Virus record (IMG/VR): IMGVR_UViG_3300023178_000156
Span: 1 to 34,098 of that record
Strand: one strand, 5' to 3'
Length of the DNA stretch: 34,098 nucleotides
Origin: a virus
A program made the position numbers and the translations under genes. Positions 16,487-24,013 of this stretch are shown here, in pieces. Numbering within the stretch: the first letter of the stretch is position 1; the number at the start of each line of letters is the position of its first letter. The notes under the pieces were generated by a model. That model worked only from the letters and a program-made list of their open reading frames with translations, was not told the origin of the DNA and did no database searches.

Positions 16487-18022
16487 TTGAAAATTTTTGG
16501 CTTTGAAATAAAGAGGTCAGAAGAGGAACTTGATAACGTACCAGTTTCTTTTGCTGAGCCCCAAAATGATGATGGTGCAATTACAGTAGGTAATGCGCTA
16601 GGTGGTTTTTATAATACAATTTTAGATATGGAAGGCTCTGCTAAAACAGAGTCTGAGTTAATTACTAGATATCGTCACATGGCGATGCAACCTGAGATTT
16701 CTCAGGCGATTGACGACATAGTCAACGAAGCAATTAGTATTGACACAAACGACCAAGTGGTAGAGATTGCTCTTAATGAGACAGACTTACCAGAAAAGGT
16801 TAGGAAGAAAATTGTTGATGAGTTTGATAACATACTGACGCTATTTGATTTTACAAATAACGCCTATGATATGTTTTATAAGTTCTATGTGGACGGTAGA
16901 TTAAATTATCACATTATTATTGATGATGATGATTTAAAGAAAGGAATTGTAGAATTAAGATATGTAGACCCTCGTAAGCTAAAACTTATTAGGGAAGTTG
17001 ATAAAAAGCAAAAAGACAAACACTCTGGTATTCCAACGAAAAGAGTTAAAAATGAATACTACATGTATTCAGATACTGGATTCCAGAATACAAGCACTGG
17101 AGGCGTAGGGTCGCCGGTTCCTGGTGGTACAACCGGGTTTAAAATTGCGAAGGACTCTATTGGTAGAGTGACTTCAGGATTGATGAATGAGAATAATAGT
17201 TTAGTATTATCTCATTTACATCCAGCAATTAAGGCACTTAATCAGCTTCGTATGCTTGAGGACGCAACAGTCATTTATACTTTGACTCGCGCGCCAGAGA
17301 GAAGAATTTTTTATATTGATGTAGGTAATTTGCCTAAGAATAAGGCGGAACAATATCTTAGAGATATGATGGCCCGTCATAAAAATAAACTTCAGTATAA
17401 TTCGTCAACAGGTGAAATTACAGATTCACGTAAAATGTTGACAATGACTGAAGATTTTTGGTTCCCTCGTAGAGGTGGCGAAAGGTCAACCGAGGTTGAT
17501 ACTTTAGCCGGAGGTGCAGCTCAAGCTTTAAGTACTGATGAGAACCTTCAGTATTTTCAGCGTAAGTTATATAAAGCACTGAAGGTACCTTTAACAAGAT
17601 TGGAACCAGAAACACAGGCAACTTTTGGACGTGCATCTGAAATTACTCGTGATGAACTAAAATTTGGTAAGTTCATACGTAGGGTAAGAACAAGATTTTC
17701 TTGGTTATTCAATATGGTACTTGAGAAACAATTGGTATTGAAAGGAATTTTAACACCAGAAGAGTTTAACGAAATCAGAAATCAAATTCGTTATGACTTT
17801 GTAAAAGACAACTATTTCGAGGAACTTAAGGAAGCTGAGATATTAAGAGAAAGATTAACTACATTAAGAGACGTAGCTGATTACACTGGTAAGTATTTCT
17901 CTCATCAATGGATTGTGAAAAATGTTCTTCAAATGTCTGAAGAAAAGGCAAATGAAATGGAAGATGAGATTGAACAAGAAAGAAGAGCAGGCGCGTTCGA
18001 TGATGAAGACCAAGGTTTTTAA
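16487..18022 (+). CDS. gp20: Portal protein gp20 (TTG start)
   Basis: 511 aa (T4 gp20 is 524). Diagnostic segments are RYRHMAMQPEISQAIDDIVN, LEDATVIYTLTRAPERRIFY, VGNLPKNKAEQYLRDMM and FWFPRRGGERSTEVDTL. The dodecamer nucleates prohead assembly and is the packaging and exit pore. The predicted start is TTG at 16487 (TTG AAA ATT TTT), with AATAGGTGAT upstream. There is no ATG before residue 45, inside conserved sequence, so TTG initiation is likely. Confidence 0.95.
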   Translation: MKIFGFEIKRSEEELDNVPVSFAEPQNDDGAITVGNALGGFYNTILDMEGSAKTESELITRYRHMAMQPEISQAIDDIVNEAISIDTNDQVVEIALNETDLPEKVRKKIVDEFDNILTLFDFTNNAYDMFYKFYVDGRLNYHIIIDDDDLKKGIVELRYVDPRKLKLIREVDKKQKDKHSGIPTKRVKNEYYMYSDTGFQNTSTGGVGSPVPGGTTGFKIAKDSIGRVTSGLMNENNSLVLSHLHPAIKALNQLRMLEDATVIYTLTRAPERRIFYIDVGNLPKNKAEQYLRDMMARHKNKLQYNSSTGEITDSRKMLTMTEDFWFPRRGGERSTEVDTLAGGAAQALSTDENLQYFQRKLYKALKVPLTRLEPETQATFGRASEITRDELKFGKFIRRVRTRFSWLFNMVLEKQLVLKGILTPEEFNEIRNQIRYDFVKDNYFEELKEAEILRERLTTLRDVADYTGKYFSHQWIVKNVLQMSEEKANEMEDEIEQERRAGAFDDEDQGF

Positions 18023-18055
18023 TAAATAGATAATAGAATTAAATAGGGACTCAAT

Positions 18056-19630
18056 ATGAAACAATTTAAAGACATTCTCTCCGAGGTAGGCCAACCAAAG
18101 GCGCCCGAAGAAAAGAGATTTAAAGACCAACATGAGATTGAGCGAATCGATCATCCTGTTGCTTTGGATTCTCAATTTACAGGCGACATTGAAGGTTTAA
18201 CACCCAAGAAACGTCCGGCAGATAATGCCAAGGGAGATGATAAAAAAGCTTACGACCAAGCTTATAAAAAGAAAGTTTCTCAAACTCTACCTAAAAGAGG
18301 TAATACAATCGTTGTCGATGATGAAGAACTTACTGATGACTATGATTGGACCGAGGAAGAAATTAATACCCTCGCAGAGGAATTATCCAAATATGACCTG
18401 GAAGATCTTACAGAAGAAGAACTTGATGAGGTTATAGGACGTGCTGCAAAAGCAATTGGTAGAGGTATTAAACGACAAACCATAGACAGACTTACAACTT
18501 CTGGTCGTGCAGGCCGAGCTGAAAGACAAGCAGAAAAAATCGAAAAGAAAGTAAAAGCTAAAGAACGCTTGAAAAAAGCTCAGGAAAGATTACAAAAGGC
18601 TAAAGATGCGATTCAAAAAGCAAAAGAAGCCGAAAGAAATGCTGCAAGATCTGAAAGCGTTGATATTGAGCAAATGTCAATTACTGAAATCCTCGGTTTT
18701 AAAAACAAGAAACCTGAAGATAAATGGGACGACGAATACGATAAAATCATGGGCGATGAAGACCCTAATGATGCTCCAGAACAAGAAGAAGGTTATGATG
18801 AATCAGCATGTGTTGAGGATATGATGAAACTTCATGCTTCTGGTTGTTCCAAACACGAAATGTATGAAAAAATCAAAGAAAAGTATGGCTGTTCAAAGTC
18901 TACTTTCGAAGGTTTATATGCTTCAAACTGTATGGGCGAAGATGAAAAAGTTGAAGAAGAAGCTGAAACAGACTCAGCTGATACCCTTGATGCTCAACCT
19001 GATGAAGCTCCAAAAGTAAAACAAGATAAACTATCACCTTCAGCTGTTGAAATTGGTGTGTCTGGTGGTAGAAAAATTAAAGTCACATTCAAAGAAATGT
19101 TAGATAAAATCAGTACAGAGGAAGAGCTCTTGGAGAGTCCCCAAGAAGAAATTCCAATGATGATGAAACAATTACATTTCATTTGTTACGCCTCAGAAGA
19201 GATTAGTGAATATCTGAAGAGTGGTGTTGACCCAGAAGAGTGGTGGCAAAATAAACTTGCTGATGTATTCAGTAATGTTAAATCACTCTACGCATGGTCA
19301 AAAGGAGACCAACTGGTAAATCCTGTAAAAAAGATTAGTGCGGCCGCTATGTTTGACAAGGCCGGTATCTTAGGATTTGCAGAGTCTGCTGAAGAGCTTG
19401 AAGAGTCATCTGTAAAGTTTTCAGGTAATAAATTGAGAGCTAGAGCTGGTCAAGCAAAATTAGATAATGGTAAAAGAGTAAAGGTTGATAAACAAAAGGC
19501 TCAACTTTTAACTGATTTCTTTAAGCAATTAAAGCCAAAGGATGCCAAGGAAATGGCATCAAAATTAATGGCAGACGAGGACCAATTTAATGAGGTCGTT
19601 CAGTTTGCAGAAATTACGCTAGGCGGATAA
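18056..19630 (+). CDS. Probable prohead core/internal head protein with Cys-rich motif, 524 aa
   Basis: Highly charged protein between portal and protease, where T4 encodes small prohead core proteins gp67/gp68. N-terminus MKQFKDILSEV resembles a capsid-targeting sequence with an LxE site (LSE, 8-10) for the gp21 protease. Residues ~90-130 are acidic, ~150-200 a Lys/Arg/Glu coiled coil. Residues 251-292 hold a Cys motif (ACVEDMMKLHASGCSKHEMY, then YGCSKSTFEGLYASNC). A conserved C-terminal helical domain contains KQLKPKDAKEMASKLM. Far longer than gp67/68. Scaffold or internal-protein role inferred from position, charge and the LxE site; the Cys motif is unassigned. Confidence 0.72.
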   Translation: MKQFKDILSEVGQPKAPEEKRFKDQHEIERIDHPVALDSQFTGDIEGLTPKKRPADNAKGDDKKAYDQAYKKKVSQTLPKRGNTIVVDDEELTDDYDWTEEEINTLAEELSKYDLEDLTEEELDEVIGRAAKAIGRGIKRQTIDRLTTSGRAGRAERQAEKIEKKVKAKERLKKAQERLQKAKDAIQKAKEAERNAARSESVDIEQMSITEILGFKNKKPEDKWDDEYDKIMGDEDPNDAPEQEEGYDESACVEDMMKLHASGCSKHEMYEKIKEKYGCSKSTFEGLYASNCMGEDEKVEEEAETDSADTLDAQPDEAPKVKQDKLSPSAVEIGVSGGRKIKVTFKEMLDKISTEEELLESPQEEIPMMMKQLHFICYASEEISEYLKSGVDPEEWWQNKLADVFSNVKSLYAWSKGDQLVNPVKKISAAAMFDKAGILGFAESAEELEESSVKFSGNKLRARAGQAKLDNGKRVKVDKQKAQLLTDFFKQLKPKDAKEMASKLMADEDQFNEVVQFAEITLGG

Positions 19631-19634
19631 TAGT

Positions 19635-19642
19635 TATAAATA
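19635..19642 (+). promoter_or_regulatory. T4-type late promoter box (protease gene)
   Basis: TATAAATA five bases after the stop of the 524-aa gene and ~20 bases before the gp21 ATG, in a short AT-rich gap. Confidence 0.5.
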
Positions 19643-19662
19643 ATATTTAAATAGGTACCATT

Positions 19663-20346
19663 ATGAAACTTATATCAGAATATACAGAAGATTGCGAAAT
19701 CATCACCGAGGCTGCCGAAAACGGTAAGAAATCCTTCTTTATTGAAGGCATTTTCATGCAAGGTGATATTAAAAATCGTAATGGCAGAGTTTACCCTTGC
19801 GAGACTCTTGAAAACGAAATGAATCGTTATACAAAAGATTTCATTGATACAAAAAGAGCTTTAGGGGAATTAGGACATCCCGATGGTCCAACAATCAACG
19901 GGGATCGAGTTTCACATCTAATTACAGAAATGAAACGAGATGGAAACAATTTTTACGGAAAGGCAAAAATCCTTTCTACTCCTATGGGAGAAATTGTAAA
20001 AACTTTTATAGACGAAGGTGTCAAGATTGGTGTTTCTACACGAGGTCTTGGTTCAGTAAAACAACTGAAAGATGGTGTAATGCAAGTTCAAGAAGACTTT
20101 CATTTATCCACAGTTGATATTGTGACAGACCCTTCCGCTCCAGATGCTTTTGTAAATGGCATTATGGAGAATAGAGAGTATTACTACGATATCGCTTCTA
20201 ATACTTGGAGAGCTCAACAGGTAGCTGATGTTATCGATGAGATTGTCGAAGAAGTAGAGAAAAAGGTAAATCGTGTAGTGCGCAAAATTGACGAAGATAC
20301 GGCTACAAGAATGTTTGAAACATTTATCCGTACTTTAAGAAATTAA
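19663..20346 (+). CDS. gp21: Prohead maturation protease gp21
   Basis: 227 aa (T4 gp21 is 212). Serine protease of the T4 prohead type (family S77): FFIEGIFMQGDIKNRNGRVY, catalytic-His motif ALGELGHPDGPTI (H72), catalytic-Ser motif IGVSTRGLGS (S125), then VDIVTDPSAPDAFV. Cleaves scaffold and capsid proteins after (L/I)-x-E during head maturation. Its own start, MKLISEYTED, contains ISE, a possible self-cleavage site. Lies between the core protein and scaffold gene, as in T4. Confidence 0.94.
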   Translation: MKLISEYTEDCEIITEAAENGKKSFFIEGIFMQGDIKNRNGRVYPCETLENEMNRYTKDFIDTKRALGELGHPDGPTINGDRVSHLITEMKRDGNNFYGKAKILSTPMGEIVKTFIDEGVKIGVSTRGLGSVKQLKDGVMQVQEDFHLSTVDIVTDPSAPDAFVNGIMENREYYYDIASNTWRAQQVADVIDEIVEEVEKKVNRVVRKIDEDTATRMFETFIRTLRN

Positions 20347-20351
20347 CTTTT

Positions 20352-20359
20352 TATAAATA
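20352..20359 (+). promoter_or_regulatory. T4-type late promoter box (scaffold gene)
   Basis: TATAAATA directly after the gp21 stop; 62 bases of AT-rich leader with AAAGGAGAAAAATT lead to the gp22 start, the same arrangement as upstream of the sheath gene. Confidence 0.65.
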
Positions 20360-20421
20360 AAAACAGTCAAATTATTTGTTTGTTAAAAATTATTGTTATA
20401 ACATAATAAAGGAGAAAAATT

Positions 20422-21414
20422 ATGGCAGACGGAAAAGAATTCGTTGCTGATGACGGTATCTCAAAAGTACCTAATCCTGTTTCACCTGAAGGTGGAGAAG
20501 GCAAAAAGGACAAGTTGAAGAAAACCGCTGAAGATAAGCCTAAAGATGCAGTTGACCCTAAGAAAGTGATTCCTGGCCAAGAAAAGGCTGGTGAAGCAGT
20601 TCCTACTGCAGAGGATGTAGATGTAGAAACAGAAGAAGTGGAAACTATTGAAGAAGTAGTTGTTGAATCTTCTATTGAATCAATCATCGAAGGTGAAGAC
20701 TTATCGGAAGAATTCAAAAACAAAATCTCATTAGTTTTTGAAGCAGCTTTAAACGAAGAAGTTAACAAAAGAACAGAGTCTATCAAAGAAGAGCTTGAAT
20801 CTTCTTTAGATGAATCATTAAGTGAAGCAGTTGAATCCAGAATGGAAGAAATTGTTGAAAACGTAGATAAGTATCTTGACTACGTTGTTAATGAGTGGAC
20901 AAAAGAGAACGAAATCGCTATCGAAAGTGGTATCAAAGTAGAAATGGCAGAATCATTAATGTCAGGTCTTAAAGGATTATTCACAGAGCATAACATTGCT
21001 GTTGATGAATCTACAATCGATGTTGTTTCTGAACTCGAAGCAAAAGTTTCTGACCTTGAGGAAAAGCACAATACTCTCGTAAATGAGAATATTGACCTTC
21101 AGAGAGTAATCTCTGGTTCTCAGGCAGGTAAAGTATTTGATGAAATCGCTGAAGGCTTATCTGAAAATCAGGTTGAGCGTTTAAAGGTTTTATCTGAAAA
21201 GCTTGATATTGAAGATTTAGAGTCTTATACTGAAAATCTTCAAGTAATTAAGGAGTCATTCTTCTCTAGCAAACCAGCTGTGGAAACACAATCTGATTTA
21301 CAAGAAGAAAATGACGAAATTATTCTAGATGAACAGGAAGTAGTTAAACCAGCTTCTGATTACTCATCTATTAATGCTCTCGTAGAGGCATTTAACACTA
21401 GAAAGAATAATTAA
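20422..21414 (+). CDS. gp22: Prohead scaffold/core protein gp22
   Basis: 330 aa (T4 gp22 is 269). Very acidic and almost entirely helical: a Lys/Pro-rich N-terminus, an acidic stretch (ETEEVETIEEVVVESSIESI) and long coiled-coil segments (ELEAKVSDLEEKHNTLVNEN). The C-terminal helix SSINALVEAFNTRKNN matches the conserved end of T4-like scaffolds that contacts gp23. It is expected to be degraded by gp21. Order gp21-gp22-gp23 supports the call. Confidence 0.9.
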   Translation: MADGKEFVADDGISKVPNPVSPEGGEGKKDKLKKTAEDKPKDAVDPKKVIPGQEKAGEAVPTAEDVDVETEEVETIEEVVVESSIESIIEGEDLSEEFKNKISLVFEAALNEEVNKRTESIKEELESSLDESLSEAVESRMEEIVENVDKYLDYVVNEWTKENEIAIESGIKVEMAESLMSGLKGLFTEHNIAVDESTIDVVSELEAKVSDLEEKHNTLVNENIDLQRVISGSQAGKVFDEIAEGLSENQVERLKVLSEKLDIEDLESYTENLQVIKESFFSSKPAVETQSDLQEENDEIILDEQEVVKPASDYSSINALVEAFNTRKNN

Positions 21415-21471
21415 TTTTAACTTGGTTTTATTAATTAAATTAAATTAATTTTATTTTAAAGGAGATCCGAA

Positions 21472-22797
21472 ATGGATAATTACTCAAGACTAGTGGAAAA
21501 GTGGGGCCCTGTACTAGAGCACGAATCTTTTTCACCTATTAGTGACGCGCACAAAAGAGCTGTGACAGCTACTGTGCTCGAAAATACTGAAAAGGCACTA
21601 ATGGAATCTGGTGATTTATCAGCTAACATGACTTCACTTTTAAGTGAAGCATCACCGACTAACGATGCTGGAACAGGTGGCTTTAGTGGCCTATCTGGAA
21701 ACGCTGCTGCTGGTCCGGTTGCTGGTTATGACCCAATTCTTATTTCTTTAGTGCGTAGAGCAGTTCCTAACCTAATTGCTTATGACATCTGTGGTGTTCA
21801 GCCTATGACTGGTCCTACAGGTCTAATCTTCGCAATGCGCGCAAGATATGGCTCTCAAGGTGGTGCTGAAGCCTTATTCAACGAAGCTGATACAGACTTC
21901 GCTGGAACAGGTACTCATGCAAACACATTGCCTAATGCTAATACTCAGTTAATTACAACTGGTACTGGCTTAGACACAGGTGATGCTGAGGCTCTAGGTG
22001 ATGGCGTTGGTGCCGACTATGCTGAAATGGCATTCTCAATCGAGAAAGTGACTGTTTCTGCTAAGACTCGTGCCCTAAAGGCTGAATACACAACTGAATT
22101 AGCTCAAGACCTTAAAGCTGTTCATGGCTTAGACGCTGAGACAGAATTGGCTAACATTCTTCAAACTGAAATCTTAACAGAAATCAATAGAGAAGTTGTT
22201 AGAACAATTTATACATCTTCAGTAGTTGGTGCTGAGAACACAGCTTCTGCTGGCGTATTCGACTTAGATGTTGATGCAAATGGTAGATGGTCTGTTGAGA
22301 AGTTCAAAGGCCTTATGTTCCAAATCGAGCAAGAAGCTAACGCTATTGCTAAAGGAACAAGAAGAGGTAAAGGAAACATCGTAATCTGTTCTTCAGACGT
22401 TGCTTCTGCTCTTCAAATGGCTGGTGTATTAGACTACGCTCCTGCTCTAAACTCTAACTCTCTAGAAGTTGATGACACAGGCAATACTTTTGCTGGTGTT
22501 CTTAACGGAAGATTCAGAGTTTATGTTGACCCATTTGCTGGCGGAAACTACTTAGTAGTTGGTTATAAGGGTTCATCTGCATTTGATGCAGGTTTATTCT
22601 ACTGCCCATACGTACCATTACAAATGGTCCGTGCCGTTGGTGAAAATAGCTTCCAACCAAAAATTGGATTTAAGACTCGTTACGGAATGGTTGCAAACCC
22701 ATTCGCACAAGGTGATGTGTCTAGCCAAGGACTTGGTTCACTTGCTAACAACGTCAACAAGTACTACAGAAAAGTTAGAGTCACAAACTTATTCTAA
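21472..22797 (+). CDS. gp23: Major capsid protein gp23
   Basis: 441 aa precursor (T4 521; marine types are shorter). HK97-fold T4-like capsid: GYDPILISLVRRAVPNLIAY, DICGVQPMTGPTGLIFAMRA, NREVVRTIYTSS, RGKGNIVICSSDVASALQMA, FAGVLNGRFRVYVDPFA, FQPKIGFKTRYGMVANPFA. A gp21 site is visible at SLLSE|ASPTND (after E59), where T4 gp23 also loses an N-terminal delta domain of ~65 residues. TTTAAAGGAGATCCGAA before the ATG is a very strong ribosome site. A terminator follows. Confidence 0.97.
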   Translation: MDNYSRLVEKWGPVLEHESFSPISDAHKRAVTATVLENTEKALMESGDLSANMTSLLSEASPTNDAGTGGFSGLSGNAAAGPVAGYDPILISLVRRAVPNLIAYDICGVQPMTGPTGLIFAMRARYGSQGGAEALFNEADTDFAGTGTHANTLPNANTQLITTGTGLDTGDAEALGDGVGADYAEMAFSIEKVTVSAKTRALKAEYTTELAQDLKAVHGLDAETELANILQTEILTEINREVVRTIYTSSVVGAENTASAGVFDLDVDANGRWSVEKFKGLMFQIEQEANAIAKGTRRGKGNIVICSSDVASALQMAGVLDYAPALNSNSLEVDDTGNTFAGVLNGRFRVYVDPFAGGNYLVVGYKGSSAFDAGLFYCPYVPLQMVRAVGENSFQPKIGFKTRYGMVANPFAQGDVSSQGLGSLANNVNKYYRKVRVTNLF

Positions 22798-22837
22798 TCT
22801 GAAGTATAATAAGAAGTTTAGTTCACTAAACCACTTT

Positions 22838-22864
22838 AAAGGAGGCTTCGGCCTCCTTTTTTTT
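22838..22864 (+). terminator. Intrinsic terminator after major capsid gene
   Basis: AAAGGAGGC (22838-22846), UUCG loop (22847-22850), GCCTCCTTT (22851-22859), then more T. A 9-bp perfect stem with an ultrastable tetraloop and a U run. It ends the rightward late block and sits at the convergent junction with a leftward gene whose stop codon is at 22863-22865. On the minus strand there is only a short T run, so it is better oriented for rightward termination. Confidence 0.93.
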
Positions 22865-23180
22865 ATTCCCAGATAAAATTTTCCCAAGGTTCATAACAAC
22901 CATCGCAACCGATAGCTGAATTATCACAACCTCTGTTATCGTCAAAAATCTCTAACTTGATTTTGTCAAACATATCTTTTGTCAGTTTGACCATATTGAC
23001 ATTTTCCATAAAGATACATGATTCATAATCAATAGACATAGGCTTTACGTCGATATGATTTTCGCCAAACTCTTTAATCATTCCAACATATCTCTTACCA
23101 TTCAAGAAAAACTGACACTGTTCAAAAGTATCACCAAATGTTTCTTGACCAAGTTTAGTCCATTTTTCAAATAATTTCAT
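22863..23180 (-). CDS. Hypothetical protein, 105 aa
   Basis: Second gene of a leftward two-gene unit; ATG overlaps the stop of the upstream gene (TAATG), with AAGGAGATTGC before it. Begins MKLFEKWTKLGQETFGDTFE. The middle looks like a small beta-barrel (RYVGMIKEFGENHIDVKPMS). The C-terminus has RGCDNSAIGCDGCYEPWENF with three Cys, a possible metal-binding tail. I do not recognise the family. The early-type promoter upstream suggests a takeover or accessory function. Confidence 0.72.
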   Translation of the reverse strand: MKLFEKWTKLGQETFGDTFEQCQFFLNGKRYVGMIKEFGENHIDVKPMSIDYESCIFMENVNMVKLTKDMFDKIKLEIFDDNRGCDNSAIGCDGCYEPWENFIWE

Positions 23181-23479
23181 TATGCAATCTCCTTATAACC
23201 AGCAGCTTTACCATAGAATCCTAAAGATTCTAGTTTTAAAACAATCTCGTTAAATGCAGCACCTTCGCTGTTTTGTGGATAGATACCGACTGTCATTGGG
23301 TCGTCGATAAACAATTGACAATTTTCCCAGATTGGGTTATTGGAAATGTAATCATTAATGATTTTCTTTCCTTTTTCAAAGAGATTCTCGTCTCTAGTTC
23401 TGACCTCGAAGTCAGTAATTTCATAACCGTCCATAGTCAAAGATGGTTCCGGTTGGTTTCCTAATATTCTTATTTCCAT
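23180..23479 (-). CDS. Hypothetical protein, 99 aa
   Basis: First gene after the promoter at 23511-23539, with AAAGGAGTTTAA before the ATG. Soluble alpha/beta protein; begins MEIRILGNQPEPSLTMDGYE and contains FEKGKKIINDYISNNPIWEN and a C-terminal helix (FNEIVLKLESLGFYGKAAGY). No known motif. Translationally coupled to the 105-aa gene, so the two may work together. Confidence 0.72.
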   Translation of the reverse strand: MEIRILGNQPEPSLTMDGYEITDFEVRTRDENLFEKGKKIINDYISNNPIWENCQLFIDDPMTVGIYPQNSEGAAFNEIVLKLESLGFYGKAAGYKEIA

Positions 23480-23510
23480 TTAAACTCCTTTTTTCCTAAT
23501 TTATATAACC

Positions 23511-23539
23511 ATTATACCAAAATTGCTCGTTAAAGTCAA
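23511..23539 (-). promoter_or_regulatory. Leftward sigma70 promoter P23.5
   Basis: On the minus strand TTGACT (23539-23534), 17-base spacer, TATAAT (23516-23511), preceded by GTG as in the other four leftward promoters. The leader contains ATATAAATTAGGA (23506-23494), also found before two other leftward genes, then AAAGGAG. Confidence 0.85.
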
Positions 23540-23586
23540 CACGTAGAACGAAAAAAGTGCGATTATTTTGCTTTAAAAAGAAAGGA

Positions 23587-23802
23587 TTATTTGTCGTAGT
23601 ATGAGCGTACTAGATATACACGGATATATGCTAATACTGTCATTACAGCTGTGATAAGAACACTCAGCTTGAAAGGGTCTGTGATACCCATTATAGAAAT
23701 GAATAACCACAAAAAGAAAAGATTTAAAGGATAATTAATAACGAGACCAGTACCTACTGTCATAGCGGTCTCTTTATGTTTTTGTTTTGTTCGTTGGTTC
23801 AT
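23587..23802 (-). CDS. Small two-helix membrane protein, 71 aa
   Basis: Start placed at the ATG at 23802 (MNQRTKQKHKETAMTVGTGL), which overlaps the stop of the 44-aa gene by ATGA. The longer in-frame opening to 23985 runs into the tRNA and is rejected. Charged N-terminus, then two predicted membrane helices (about 20-39 and 46-63) and a basic end RVYLVRSYYDK. The layout resembles the small DUF7220-type phage membrane proteins (weak, from memory). Location downstream of the tRNA suggests expression from the ncRNA/tRNA promoter. Confidence 0.72.
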   Translation of the reverse strand: MNQRTKQKHKETAMTVGTGLVINYPLNLFFLWLFISIMGITDPFKLSVLITAVMTVLAYIRVYLVRSYYDK

Positions 23803-23933
23803 AATGCGGACCATATCAGATTTAAACAACCTTTGGTAAATGCTCCCTCGTACCAAAGTATTAACATTGCTAAAATTGTGATGGCTGTAAAACACCACAC
23901 GATTTCTCTTATTAATTGTATTATATCTTTCAT
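23799..23933 (-). CDS. Very small single-pass membrane protein, 44 aa
   Basis: ATG at 23933, only a few bases past the tRNA CCA end. Begins MKDIIQLIREIVWCFTAITI and continues LAMLILWYEGAFTKG, with a predicted membrane helix at about 11-27. Stop TGA overlaps the ATG of the 71-aa membrane protein. The coupling and matched membrane character support it as a real gene. No clear ribosome site separates it from the tRNA 3' end, so expression may need tRNA processing or a weak site. Function unknown; the pairing with a second small membrane protein is holin-like in outline only. Confidence 0.6.
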   Translation of the reverse strand: MKDIIQLIREIVWCFTAITILAMLILWYEGAFTKGCLNLIWSAL

Positions 23934-23937
23934 AATC

Positions 23938-24012
23938 TGGTAGCCCGTAGGAGAATCGAACTCCTGTTGCATGGATGAAAACCATGTGTCCTAACCACTA
24001 GACGAACGGGCC
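23938..24012 (-). tRNA. trnE: tRNA-Glu (anticodon TTC) with encoded CCA
   Basis: On the minus strand: acceptor GGCCCGT pairs with ACGGGCT (one G-U), discriminator A, genome-encoded CCA; anticodon stem CATGG/CCATG with loop TTTTCAT, giving anticodon TTC; T arm AGGAG-TTCGATT-CTCCT. D arm TCTAGTGGTTAGGA. Complete cloverleaf of 75 nt. Reads GAA/GAG, abundant in this AT-rich genome. Lies eight bases after the 3' stem of the large structured RNA and probably shares its transcript. Confidence 0.95.
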
Positions 24013-24013
24013 A

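Noticed and set aside
23803-23985. N-terminal extension of the 71-aa membrane protein into the tRNA
   Set aside because: The extension translates tRNA-Glu and the overlapping 44-aa gene; the ATGA-coupled start at 23802 is much better placed.
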